Source: Symsagittifera roscoffensis
Taxonomy: Eukaryota; Xenacoelomorpha; Acoela; Convolutidae
DNA length: 64,000 nt
Reading direction: 5' to 3'
Assembly (NCBI RefSeq): GCF_963678635.1
Contig: NC_087069.1
Coordinates: 37,383,329-37,447,328, forward strand
Shown here: in pieces, positions 55,463 through 64,000 of the stretch
Numbering within the stretch: position 1 is the stretch's first letter
Layout: each line of letters starts with the position of its first letter
The notes under the pieces: model-generated
The model's database searches: none
What the model was told of the DNA's origin: nothing
What the model saw: the letters and a program-made list of their open reading frames with translations, nothing else
Position numbers and translations under genes: made by a program

Positions 55463-56370
55463 CGTGTGCTAAAAAAATGATTATTTTGAGATTGAAAAGT
55501 GGTGGCGTGGGGTTGTTCTATAATTTGTTCGTATGAACTATCATTTTGTAAATGATTTGTCGTTATATGTTGGATAGGGCTGTGTATTGAATGTGGTCGA
55601 AAATTTGGATTATTTGCGATTGCTAAAATTCGAAAATTTCTGGGAACTAGGGATAAGGGATGATTTTGTGGTAGGGCTGGAACTTGTGGTGCTGTAGGTG
55701 TTGTATCTACGTTATTGTGTTCTTCGTCATATGTATTTGGTCTTGTGGCTAGTTTTGTATTATATTCTTTGATTTGTGCGTCTAGAAGTATTTTGTTTAT
55801 GGATGATGAAAATAGACCAAAAATTCCTGCAAATAATATGCGTGCTACACTTGCTTGGCGGTTGACTTGTGCGTGTATAGCGCATGTATTATAGATTCCT
55901 TTTATTAGTGAGAAAAGAAATCCCATAAAGTTAAACATAGCGTATAAGATAGTCAATCGTTCTAAGATGTAGTAGGGCCATCCTAGAAAAGCGAGTATTT
56001 CGTTTTTTAGGGTTACAAAACTGAAAATATTTATGGGTGAAATATCTTGTGGTCTGTATTTTTCGCCATTTAAATATATATAATCTTTAATATCTTTAAA
56101 AAATCCGCTGTAATCTTGAGTGTATATGTCTGCAAATCCTGCGGTTTCTGCAAGTTTTCTTAAATTTTGATCAATTGATTGTCTTTGTATAATGTCCATT
56201 TTTGTGAGTTGTTCTTGGAATTGTTGTGTTCTAATATGGTGTTGTATATCAGATTTAGAATAACTTCCAATGGATTGTAGATCTATATTGGGGTTTCGAG
56301 CAATGGCTCTAATGCTTTCTGGTGAAAACCAGAAAGCCAGTTTCGAGCAATGGCTCTAACGCTTTCTGGA
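55459..56370 (-). pseudogene. Element B glycoprotein, C-terminal membrane-anchor part
   Basis: 246 open codons from 56199, with coding sequence upstream to 56370. Residues about 75-115 (ILAFLGWPYYILERLTILYA, then FMGFLFSLIKGIYN) and about 130-148 (ILFAGIFGLFSSSI) are hydrophobic and would anchor the protein. A Pro-rich tail follows. A 47-bp duplication at 56294-56340/56341-56370 breaks the frame from the ectodomain. The ATG at 56199 is probably internal. TGA at 55459-55461. Confidence 0.65.
56294..56370. repeat. Short tandem duplication in the glycoprotein gene
   Basis: tttcgagcaatggctctaa at 56294 is repeated at 56341, an offset of 47 bp, not a multiple of three. It is absent from element A at the matching place (near 36890), so it is specific to B. 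Confidence 0.9.
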
Positions 56371-58108
56371 GTGGTTGCATTAATGTAGGGTATGATGTTA
56401 ATGGGTAGTATTTATCTTCGTCTGGATTTAGTTGTACTACATGGCCATTTTCTGATCCACATGGGACTGCGGTATCCCAAAAATATGTTCTTCTTGAGAG
56501 TGTGTCAACAAAATTTACTTTGTTTTTATAGAATATGGGTATCCTTTTATAGCAACGTTTGTCTTCAAAAACGTATAATAGTGATACTTTTTTAGTGCAA
56601 GTGTAAAAACATAAAATGTTTCCTTCGTAATCAAGAAAATTTGATCTGTTTCCTGATAATAAATATCCTGCATAAGGGTTTTTTTAATACTGCTAATGCG
56701 AGTGATTGCAATATTTGTGTCCGTTCTAGTTCGCATAGCTGATGTAGTGTTTCTAATTCAGAAAGTGACATTTCATGAAAAATTCTACTAATTGTGTAGT
56801 CTAATTTCATATCTAAATGAATGTCATAATGTATGTTTCCAAAGTATGTTGTGTTCATAAGTGATAGTTCTTGTAATTGTGTACTTTTTCTGTCAATCGG
56901 TGTTAATTTTCCACCTGGTTGACTGGTAGACTTTTGAAAATTAACTGGGGTGTAGGGTTTTCCGTCGTATTTATATTTTGCTGTTGCGTGTGGATCTACT
57001 TTGATTTTTCCAGTGGTCATGTCGAAACCTTCTTCGTATTCGACAAGTATTTCGGAGTATTGTGTTTTGTAGAGTGGGTTTGCGTATTTACATGCAAATT
57101 CTGTTTCTTGGTAGATTTGAAAACGTGTTAATTTGTTTTCTATATTATTTAGATTTCAGAAATTATAACTTCGCTTGTGAAGTGTGTTTACTTGTTCATA
57201 TGGGATGGATTCAATGAAGTATTTTTTATGAAAATTTATCATTCTAGCGTGTATTCTTGCTACTTGAAATGTTGTGCATGTATCTTCGGGAAACCAAACA
57301 ATTGTTGCTTGGGTTCTTGTTGTAGGATCACAATATCCTTGATCATTTTTGCAAGGTAATCGAATTCCTTGATAGATCATTGTGTTATCTTCTAAATCTC
57401 GTGTGAGTTGTATTTTTTCGAGTTGTATTTTCCAATCAAAAAACATTATTTTTGGTATCCTCTATTTTTTGTATCTGCTTTACAATTTGAGGGGTCGTTT
57501 ATTCCAATGTTTGGTATCCAATGTTTATCGTCGGGGTCATAAGTTAAACGTCCGTGTGCGCCATTGAATGGGTATTTGTCGTCTAATTTGATATGTCCTT
57601 GATAGCCTTCAAGTTCTGCTTGGTGAACAGAATCGCTAAAGACATGGAAGTGTACTATTTGTCTGTCTGAGTGCTTGTTATTTGTGAGATTTAGCCTGTG
57701 TAATTCGACTTTACAATCATCGGGATTGAGATGTAAAAGTCTTTCAATGCTACTTTGGTATAATGATTCGTGGTCCAGTCTGTTTTTATTTCCGTTTGAA
57801 ACTTGTGAGCAATGTACTTTCTTTTCGGAAAAGGTTGCTGTAAATTTATATCCGGTGACTGTTGTTGCTCGAGCTTTTGAATACAAGGTTGCTATTACAT
57901 TTTTAGTTTCTATAGCTTGTGTTTCTGTTTTGCATTGTGTTACTTGATTTATTGCATATTTGTGTAGTGTTTTTTGTTCGTTTTCTTCACAATCATAGTG
58001 TGTTACTAATAAATCCTGAGGTCCTGTGCGAGGAGATGGATTTGTGTTTTGTTCGGAAATTATAAGATAAAAGATGTGTAGAAAGATTAATATCCTTAAA
58101 ATATACAT
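56371..58108 (-). pseudogene. Element B chuvirus-like envelope glycoprotein, ectodomain
   Basis: ATG at 58108 with a clear signal peptide (MYILRILIFLHIFYLIIS). Then YDCEENEQK, TATFSEKKVHCSQVSNG, LLHLNPDDC and, further on, TIVWFPEDTCTTF, LPCKNDQGYC and SLSELETLHQL. The Cys pattern, the V-x-CS.VSNG segment and the TxVW...C segment resemble Chuviridae glycoproteins (a proposed membrane-fusion protein of negative-strand viruses), which have been captured by some insect BEL/Pao retroelements. Frame breaks lie near 57447 (a single-base loss), 57020-57156 and about 56690. Not functional as it stands. Confidence 0.7.
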
Positions 58109-59391
58109 GTGTATGATAGTCCTGAATATGGGTTATAAAATGTTACATATCCGATTGTAGTTTTTGTATATCTATCGTATTTATATATTACTTCTGTTGT
58201 AATAAATGGTGGTGGTAGTGTTTGAGCTGTAATGTTTGAAGGGTTTAGTGGATAAGGATGTTGAACGATATTATTGAGTTTAACTGTAATTTCAAACTGT
58301 AGATTTAATATTTGTACGTTATGTTCTCGGATATCTTCGTGGATATCTTGTCTGTATTGTAATCTGTTAAGTGCCCAACTGTGTAGTCGGTGGCTTTCAT
58401 TATTTTGTCCTAATAATGGAGGTGGTGCTACAAAAGTATTCCAATCTAATCTGAGGGGTATATTTGTAGGTTGTTCACTATATCTAGTTTCAATATCGTG
58501 TGAGATATTTAAAGGGAAAATTGATGGTGAAATTTGACTTAGGGATGGTGTTGATGGAAGTGTTAGTGTTTCTGGTAGGGATGAAAATGTTGTTTCTGAC
58601 GAAGTATCTATTGGGTCGTTGACTATGTTAGGTTCTCCTTGTGAGTAGGATTGTGTTGCCCAATGGGGTAGACGTTCGTTTGCGTTAGGTTGGTTAAAAG
58701 GGTTTTCACGTATTTGTGCTGAGGTTGGTGTTGATCCTAAATGTTCTGAGTGAATGTTGGGAGTTAGCGTTGGTGTATCTGGGAGCGTTATACTAGAGTT
58801 TTCTGAAATTGATGGAGTTGGAGATTGGGGTATACTAAAGGTAATTTTAGGAGTTTGAAAATTTCTATTTCTTCTTGGATGAATGATCTGTCTAGTTACT
58901 TCGATTGTGTTTTGAAATTGGCTAATGTGTCGGATTCGATTTAAATCTTGTTGAAGTGTAGGGTATAAATTATATGTTGGTTCGCTTAATGATGCTTGTC
59001 TTTGAACTGGTTCGAGGGGTTCAGATGAGGGAGCGTGTCGTTCAAAAGTGTATGGGTTATCTTGAAATGAAATTCGTGTGGATGTTTGCGGGTTTTTGGT
59101 AGTTGTTGGTACCGTTGGGTTTTCTTGGGAAGTTGTCGGTGAAGACTGATTTGGGGGTGTTTGGTTAGCAATTTTGAAAGTGCGTTTGCAATATTTAACA
59201 ACTTAGTGAGAATATTTATGTTTGTTATAATATTCTTCAATGAATAGAATCAAAAGAATCGTGGCTAATGCGAATGTTACTATTGCCTTTTTTATACATT
59301 TTCATTTTGTTATAATTAGGGATGTTGCAAATGTGAGGAAGATTATGAATAGAAGAAAAATATCTGTTCTACTAAAAATTGTTCGTATCAT
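58096..59391 (-). pseudogene. Element B ORF-P, two nonsense codons
   Basis: One frame of 432 codons from ATG 59391 to TAA 58096, open except for a TGA near 59306 and a TAA near 59206. It has two hydrophobic stretches at residues about 9-28 and 36-52, then a long Pro/Ser/Thr/Gln-rich body, ending in a less biased part with LRLDWNTFVAPPPLLGQ and IYKYDRYTKTTIGYVTFY. The last 13 nt overlap the glycoprotein start. There is no ATG after the second nonsense codon until the end, so a simple ORF search misses it. No family recognised; a type III membrane or type II protein would fit the N-terminus. Confidence 0.65.
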
Positions 59392-59865
59392 TTAAATTGG
59401 TTTTGAAATTATCGGACCTGTATATGTGGTCAATAAGCGGGGAACAATGGGAATATAGGGCGTATAGGGTGTAGAAAATTAAAGCTATGTGAAAGAAAAT
59501 TATTAGGATTACTATGAAAAAATCAAAAATGTCAATACAAAGTATGATGAAAAATTTAGAAATGGGAAAAAGTTTAAAGAAAAGGTTGTCAAAATTTATC
59601 GAGTTGCTTATTTTTGACCTGGAGGTTGTTAAGTTATAGTTACAGATATGCCTGGAGATTAATGTCTATCTGCTAAGAGGTTGATATTTAGAGATTCGGA
59701 AGTGGTGGATTTGAGTGAATCTTATTGGTTGATTTTGAACTAGAATCTTTGTGTTTATTTCAGCATGTTATTTGGAAAATATGAAAGGTAAAATGTCTGA
59801 GATGTAAATGAAGGTGAAAATGTGTGAAGAGGAAAAATGATTTCATTTTTGAAATTCAACTTTCT
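59392..59865 (-). other. Hydrophobic ATG-less frame between integrase and ORF-P
   Basis: On the minus strand from about 59666 to 59370 a frame stays open without ATG and contains a long hydrophobic run (FFIVILIIFFHIALIFYTLY). Element A has a shorter matching run (FIIILIIFCNIFKIFYSL, ending in the ATGA at 34497-34500). It may be a small membrane protein or an exon of ORF-P, or chance from T-rich sequence. Confidence 0.3.
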
Positions 59866-61310
59866 TTAATATTTTAGATTGTGGGATGAATGTTTTATAA
59901 TTTTACGTGGTTGGTTTCTAAGTCTTGATGATTCTCTATGTGTAGATTTTTCTTTCTGTTCTTGTGGCAAGATTTTTTCTATCATTTTTCTATTTTTTCT
60001 TTCTTTTACTGCATTATTTGAATCTAATTTGTTTACGTCTTTGTGAATTCTGTCTTGTTGTTGAATTTGAGTGTGTTGATTTTTATTAGTTTTGTTTAAT
60101 AATGGCTCTATTTGTGTGTTATTTTGAATAACTTTTAAACCGGTGAAAGAATATAGTTGAGTTAATTCGCGTAAAGCGTATTCGTTCGGATAATAAGGTA
60201 ATAAATTGTTTCTGTGTTGAACAATTTCTTTTTTTGCTGTATCTACAAGTTTATATGTGACTTCAGTTGGTTTGTCGATTATTTGGTAGGGTCCTTTTCG
60301 AAGTGGTTGTAATTTTTTAGAGATTCCTTTTTGTGTTTGAAAATTTGGTATTAAAACAAATGTTCCTATTTTTAAATCGGTGGCTGGCGTAAATCGTTGA
60401 TTAATTTGGTGATTAATATTTTGTCGTTGTAACAATTTCTTTGTTACTTTTTGGTAGATTTCGTTATGCTTTTTATCTCTGTTTAAAATCCATTCGGTGT
60501 GTGTACTGGAGGCTAATTTGAGAGTTTGTGGGTGATGAAAATGATCTTCATCATGTGTATGTAATGGTAGGTTATAGCATATTGAATCTTTAGTCGGTTT
60601 GCAATGTCCTTGTGCATTTTTTTGTGCATTTGCTGTGAACATTATTGGTTTTCTTGGTTTTTGGTTGAAAACCATTTCATATGGTGACATTCCTAAGGTT
60701 GTCGTTATTTGTGAATTGTATGCTAATGGGAATAATTTTACATCTGTTGACCATTCTGTGTATTTTATATCATTTCCATTTATGATACATCTAAGGTATT
60801 CTTGTAGAGAACGATTCATACCTTCGACTAATCCATTTGTCCAAGGTGCATGAGATGTACGTGGTTTATGTTTTATGTTGTACAGGTGACATAGTGTGAT
60901 TATTTCATTATTAATGAATTCCGTGCCGTTGTCTGTTACTAGAATTTCTGGTAATCCAAATTTTGCTATCCATTGTTTGTAGAGTGTTGTGTAAGCGTAA
61001 TAAGCATTACAATGTGGTACAGGGCTGAGTGCTACATAATGTGTAAATGCGTCAACATTGACCATAATGTATGAATTTCCTTCTGAGGATGGGGAAATTG
61101 GTCCTTTTGTGTCAAATGATATTCTGTGATTAAAGTATAGACTTTGTTCTTTAAAATCTTGTTTATGTGCTATTTGTTTCTGATTTGGGTAAGGTTTGTT
61201 TAGTTGACATATTATACAATCATTGGATAATACTTTTATCCAAATTGGAGCGTTTGGAAAGTACAAATTTTGTGTAAAATTTGACTATGTCTTTTCTGAT
61301 CCGGAGTGTC
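59866..61310 (-). CDS. Element B integrase
   Basis: 466 open codons to 59866; the start codon at 61266 is TTG, so the frame is really a continuation of pol. The zinc-domain His pair lies just upstream (TQNTQGHSGSEKT), with a TAG between it and the NDCIICQL Cys pair. The catalytic core is intact by eye: SFDTKGP (first Asp), VTDNGTEF (second Asp), LVEGMNRSLQEYLR (Glu). The C-terminal barrel has KLQPLRKGPYQIIDKPTEVT, a GPY/F-type motif, and ends in a Gln/Lys-rich tail. Function in the family: insertion of cDNA into the host genome. The DDE residues survive, but the TAG would stop the polyprotein. Confidence 0.88.
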
Positions 61311-61613
61311 CTTGTGTATTTTGTGTATGAGTGATATTGAATGCTAGTAATATCATACTTAAGGGAAGACAGGGGACTTTAAAATCATCTAGTTGATATT
61401 CTAGAAGATCTGTGTTTTCGTTGATTGTTGTGTTATTAAATTTTCGGAAATAGCGAAGAAGTGTTTTGTTTCCTAAAATTGTAGTATCAGCTTTTGCTGG
61501 TTTTGTTTTATATTTGTGCCATGATTTGAGTTGTCGTATTAATGGGTCTAAATTTTGATATCGTTTTAAAAGTTAGAGTGTGATTTTTTCTGTTGGTGGT
61601 AGAAAAATATTGT

Positions 61614-62104
61614 TTATTTTTTTGTTTTTGATAAAGGAATTGTATCAAGTGGGTCGCGAAGGTTAAAAACTTGTTTGATAGTATATTTTGTGTCTTTAAC
61701 TTGTGGTCCTGATAAATTTATTTTATCAGTTAAGTTTTCTTTTTCAATTAGTGGAAAAAGATCTTTTTTATGAGATTGTTGTTTGGTTTTCTTTTGTTTT
61801 GTATTATCTGTTATCCATTGTGAGCGTGGAATAGGTTTGAATGTTGATGTACCTAATAAATCAACTTCGTAGTGATTATTTTGACAACCTAGATAAAGTG
61901 GAAAATGTTGTAGATTATTTATTTGCGCTTGGTCAATATCAGTTTTATTGCGTATTTGCATTCTAATCTGGGTGATGTTTCGTCTTTTGCAAGATAGAAT
62001 TTAATGTTTTTTGGTATTTCAACTGTAGTTTTTCGTGTAAGTAGTTCTGGTGGTGTATTTCTACTTAAGGTGTCTGGTAATGCAAGGTTTTTCCTGCTGT
62101 CCAA
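61614..62104 (-). pseudogene. Element B RNase H-to-integrase linker
   Basis: Frames at 61919-62104 and 61614-61961 overlap through a frame change. They carry PDTLSRNTPPELLTRKTT and NNLQHFPLYLGCQNNHYEVD, which follow RNase H in A. Sequence between 61310 and 61614 is coding-like with a stop near 61574. No catalytic residues here. Confidence 0.75.
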
Positions 62105-62529
62105 ACTATGTGTAAGTTTGGGAATTTCATTAGAATTAGTTGAAATCTATATACTCTATGATTTGGATTTGACTTTTGTGTAAAAAGAAATATAATTGGT
62201 TTGTGATCTGTGAATAGAACTGTTGGATGTTTTGATCCAAGGATTAGAAATTCGTATTCTGTAAGTGTATAAATTATAGCTGTACATTCTCTCATTAGTG
62301 TGGAGAGTCTTAATTCGGCTTGAGTAAAAAGTCGTGAATTTGCTGATATTAGACTCATTTTGTTTGTTCCACTATGTGATTGTAATAGTGCTGCGCCGAT
62401 GCCAAAATTTGAAGCATCGCACATAGCGTAAAATGGTTGGTTCGGATCTAGAATTGTGTTTGATATTTGTTCCGTTAACAGTTTTTTTGATTTCTTCAAA
62501 TCGTGTTTGATGTTCAGTGGTCCATTCAA
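62065..62529 (-). CDS. Element B RNase H
   Basis: YAMCDASNFGIGAALLQSH (first Asp), LRLSTLMRECTAIIYTL (Glu), TDHKPIIFLFTQ (Asp) and VYRFQLILMKFPNLHIVWT match Ty3/gypsy RNase H in order. It degrades the RNA strand of RNA-DNA hybrids during reverse transcription. It is separated from RT by a one-base difference in a seven-base homopolymer at 62482-62488, where A has a shorter run. The start at 62529 is not a genuine start; the frame continues from RT. Confidence 0.88.
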   Translation of the reverse strand: MNGPLNIKHDLKKSKKLLTEQISNTILDPNQPFYAMCDASNFGIGAALLQSHSGTNKMSLISANSRLFTQAELRLSTLMRECTAIIYTLTEYEFLILGSKHPTVLFTDHKPIIFLFTQKSNPNHRVYRFQLILMKFPNLHIVWTAGKTLHYQTP

Positions 62530-63499
62530 AATTATTTTGTTGTCTAAGGATGTTATAAAATGGTCTTAAGTATAGTTGCATTTTGTAAACGTATTTACAT
62601 AAGAAATTTAACATTCCGAGGAATTCTTGAATTTTCTTTTTATTTGTTGGTGGCTGAAGTTTTTGAATTGCCTCAATGCGTGATTTTAATGGAGTAATAG
62701 TGTTTTGTTCAATGTTATGTCCTAAAAATTTTACTCGTGTTAGAAAGAAATGTGATTTATCTGGGGCTGCCTTCAGATTTTTGTTCTGAAGAATTTTATG
62801 ATATTGCTCTAAAATTGTAAACATTTCGTCTTTAGTTTGCGATTGCATGAAGACATCGTCTAAACATGTGATTGCGTTTTTCTTTAGTATTAGTGGTCTA
62901 AAAATTTTGCTCATGAAAGCTGAAAAAGCTGCTGGTCCTATGGATATGCCATAGAATAATCGATTAAATTCGTATTGTTGATTTCCAATAACGAATTGTG
63001 TTAGACGTCGTGACTGTTCGTCTAAAGGCATTTGGTTGTAAGCACTGTTCATGTCTGCGGTTGTGAAATATTTTCCGTTAATTTTTGTTAAAATTACTTG
63101 TATGGGTTCAATAGGCCAATTACATTTGGATTCATCAATTGGTGAATTGAGATATCTGGCGTCTAAAACTATCTTTAGTGATTCGCCTTTTGCTAAAATG
63201 ATAACGGGGTTGATAAATGTGTTACCTTTTGGTTGTTCTTCTTTATTTACTGGTGATATAATTTCATATTGTTCTAAAATATTTAATAATCTGTTGACTT
63301 TGTCGTGTAAGTGAATTGGTACTTTGCTTGCTCTTTGTTTTTTGAAAACTGCGTCTGGTTTTAATGGAAGATGTAGGGATGAACTGACTTTTCCTACGTC
63401 AAATTTTGATGTTGCGTAAACTGATGAATATTTTAATAGCTGTTGTGCTAGCTTATCAAATTCACTTTGTGTTATCTGTGAGTGTTGAAAATTGAACAT
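62490..63499 (-). CDS. Element B reverse transcriptase
   Basis: Open from upstream of ATG 63499 through FTTADMNSAYNQMPLDE (motif A), LFYGISIGPAAFSAFM (motif B) and ITCLDDVFMQS (motif C), then KAAPDKSHFF, RVKFLGHNIE and KKIQEFLGMLNF. Ty3/gypsy enzymes normally carry YxDD; here the Tyr codon is a Cys codon (CLDD), which may reduce activity or be a mutation. The frame leaves RT near 62488 through a one-base homopolymer shift. The N-terminal frame is continuous with 63535-63999 apart from a second shift near 63560. Confidence 0.92.
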
Positions 63500-63534
63500 A
63501 GTTAAAAATTTCCGTTGGTCTTTTGTATATTTTG

Positions 63535-64000
63535 TTATATCAAAAGTTGGTTTAAAGTATGGGGTTTTTGTGAAATAGTCTGTATTTCTTTTTCATTACT
63601 TATTATATTATTTATAGATAATTCTTCGTTGAGAATTGTGGTTTGGCAAATGTCAAGTAATTGCAGTATATTATTAACTCTGAATGCTCTTTCTTTTACA
63701 GGTGAAGTTGTTGCGTTTATCTCGCAATATACTAATAATCCTAGGGGTAGTGTTATTTTATTTGGTGTATTATTATATGCGTGTAGTGAAATAATATCTG
63801 AATTAATATCCTTTTCATATCTTATTGATGATATAGTTATTTTGAAAAATTTGTGAATTGGTCTGAATTCAAAATCTGACATAAAGAGTTGTTGTTTATT
63901 TTGATTTGTGTTATACTGATGAACTTGTTTTATGGAGAATTTATAGACAGTTCCTGATAGTGGTTTCAGGTGTCTTCGTTCTTGATTATAAATTGGGTAG
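63535..64000 (-). CDS. Element B pol segment upstream of RT, partial
   Basis: Open from the window edge (PIYNQERRHLKPLSGTVY) through MSDFEFRPIHKFFKIT to near 63560, where the frame shifts before RT. Matches 30360-30838 in A. The protease and gag of B lie outside the window. The ATG at 63882 is internal to the polyprotein. Confidence 0.75.
   Translation of the reverse strand, partial: YPIYNQERRHLKPLSGTVYKFSIKQVHQYNTNQNKQQLFMSDFEFRPIHKFFKITISSIRYEKDINSDIISLHAYNNTPNKITLPLGLLVYCEINATTSPVKERAFRVNNILQLLDICQTTILNEELSINNIISNEKEIQTISQKPHTLNQLLI

Larger units (their letters stand above)
53654..64000 (-). mobile_element. Element B: Ty3/gypsy-type element, better preserved copy
   Basis: Minus-strand copy of the same family as A, from just upstream of RT (window edge) through integrase, ORF-P, glycoprotein and ORF-S. 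Gag and protease lie beyond the window. Lesions are fewer than in A: frameshifts near 62485, 57447 and in the glycoprotein, a nonsense codon in the integrase zinc region, two in ORF-P and one in ORF-S. A and B have different lesions, so they decayed independently. Confidence 0.9.

Noticed and set aside
1-64000. tRNA, rRNA or CRISPR features
   Set aside because: No cloverleaf with a GTTCRA-type box, no ribosomal RNA core sequence and no regularly spaced repeat-spacer array were seen by eye.

Overview
The window reads as nuclear DNA of an AT-rich invertebrate animal. It holds metazoan-type retrotransposons (BEL/Pao, and Ty3/gypsy with an envelope gene), splice-site-bounded exons, one likely 62-nt intron, microsatellites and MITE-like repeats, and no operons or prokaryotic signals. 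I cannot name the species. Nearly all coding sequence comes from mobile elements. Cellular gene candidates are few: a 532-572 residue protein at 21.5-23.2 kb (-), a small two-exon gene at 45.1-45.5 kb (-), and some isolated exon-like stretches at 41.8-46.4 kb.

Layout. 0-5.1 kb: no gene; a 61-bp tandem repeat. 5.1-10.6 kb: a decayed BEL/Pao element on the - strand, read from gag (about 10.6-8.6 kb) to pol (7.8 to 5.1 kb: N-terminal pol, reverse transcriptase, connection region, integrase, DUF5641-like tail). Its gag and upstream sequence sit in a nearly perfect 5.0-kb head-to-tail duplication (7876-12874 and 12875-17875), so gag occurs twice and pol once. 17.9-21.4 kb: dispersed non-coding repeats. 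21.5-23.2 kb: the single-copy gene. 23.4-41.3 kb: element A (+), a heavily decayed Ty3/gypsy-type element. 41.3-51.6 kb: exon-like stretches, a 1.16-kb terminal-inverted-repeat element, dispersed repeats and a foldback. 51.6-64.0 kb: element B (-), a better preserved relative of A in opposite orientation, cut by the window end upstream of its reverse transcriptase.

A and B together define an unusual endogenous retrovirus-like element. Reading 5' to 3' it has an ATG-less basic ORF overlapping the gag start, a long gag with a Retrotrans_gag core and an Asn/Ser/Arg-rich nucleocapsid tail, protease-RT-RNase H-integrase, ORF-P (about 431 codons, two N-terminal hydrophobic segments then a Pro/Ser/Thr-rich body), a signal-peptide glycoprotein resembling those of Chuviridae (Jingchuvirales), and ORF-S (about 600 codons, a Ser/Pro-rich half plus a structured half). 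ORF-S starts on an ATGA stop/start overlap with the glycoprotein gene in both copies. Ty3/gypsy elements normally have gag, pol and at most env, so ORF-P and ORF-S are the most novel part. Neither copy is intact: A carries many stops, deletions and a fusion; B carries several frameshifts and nonsense codons.
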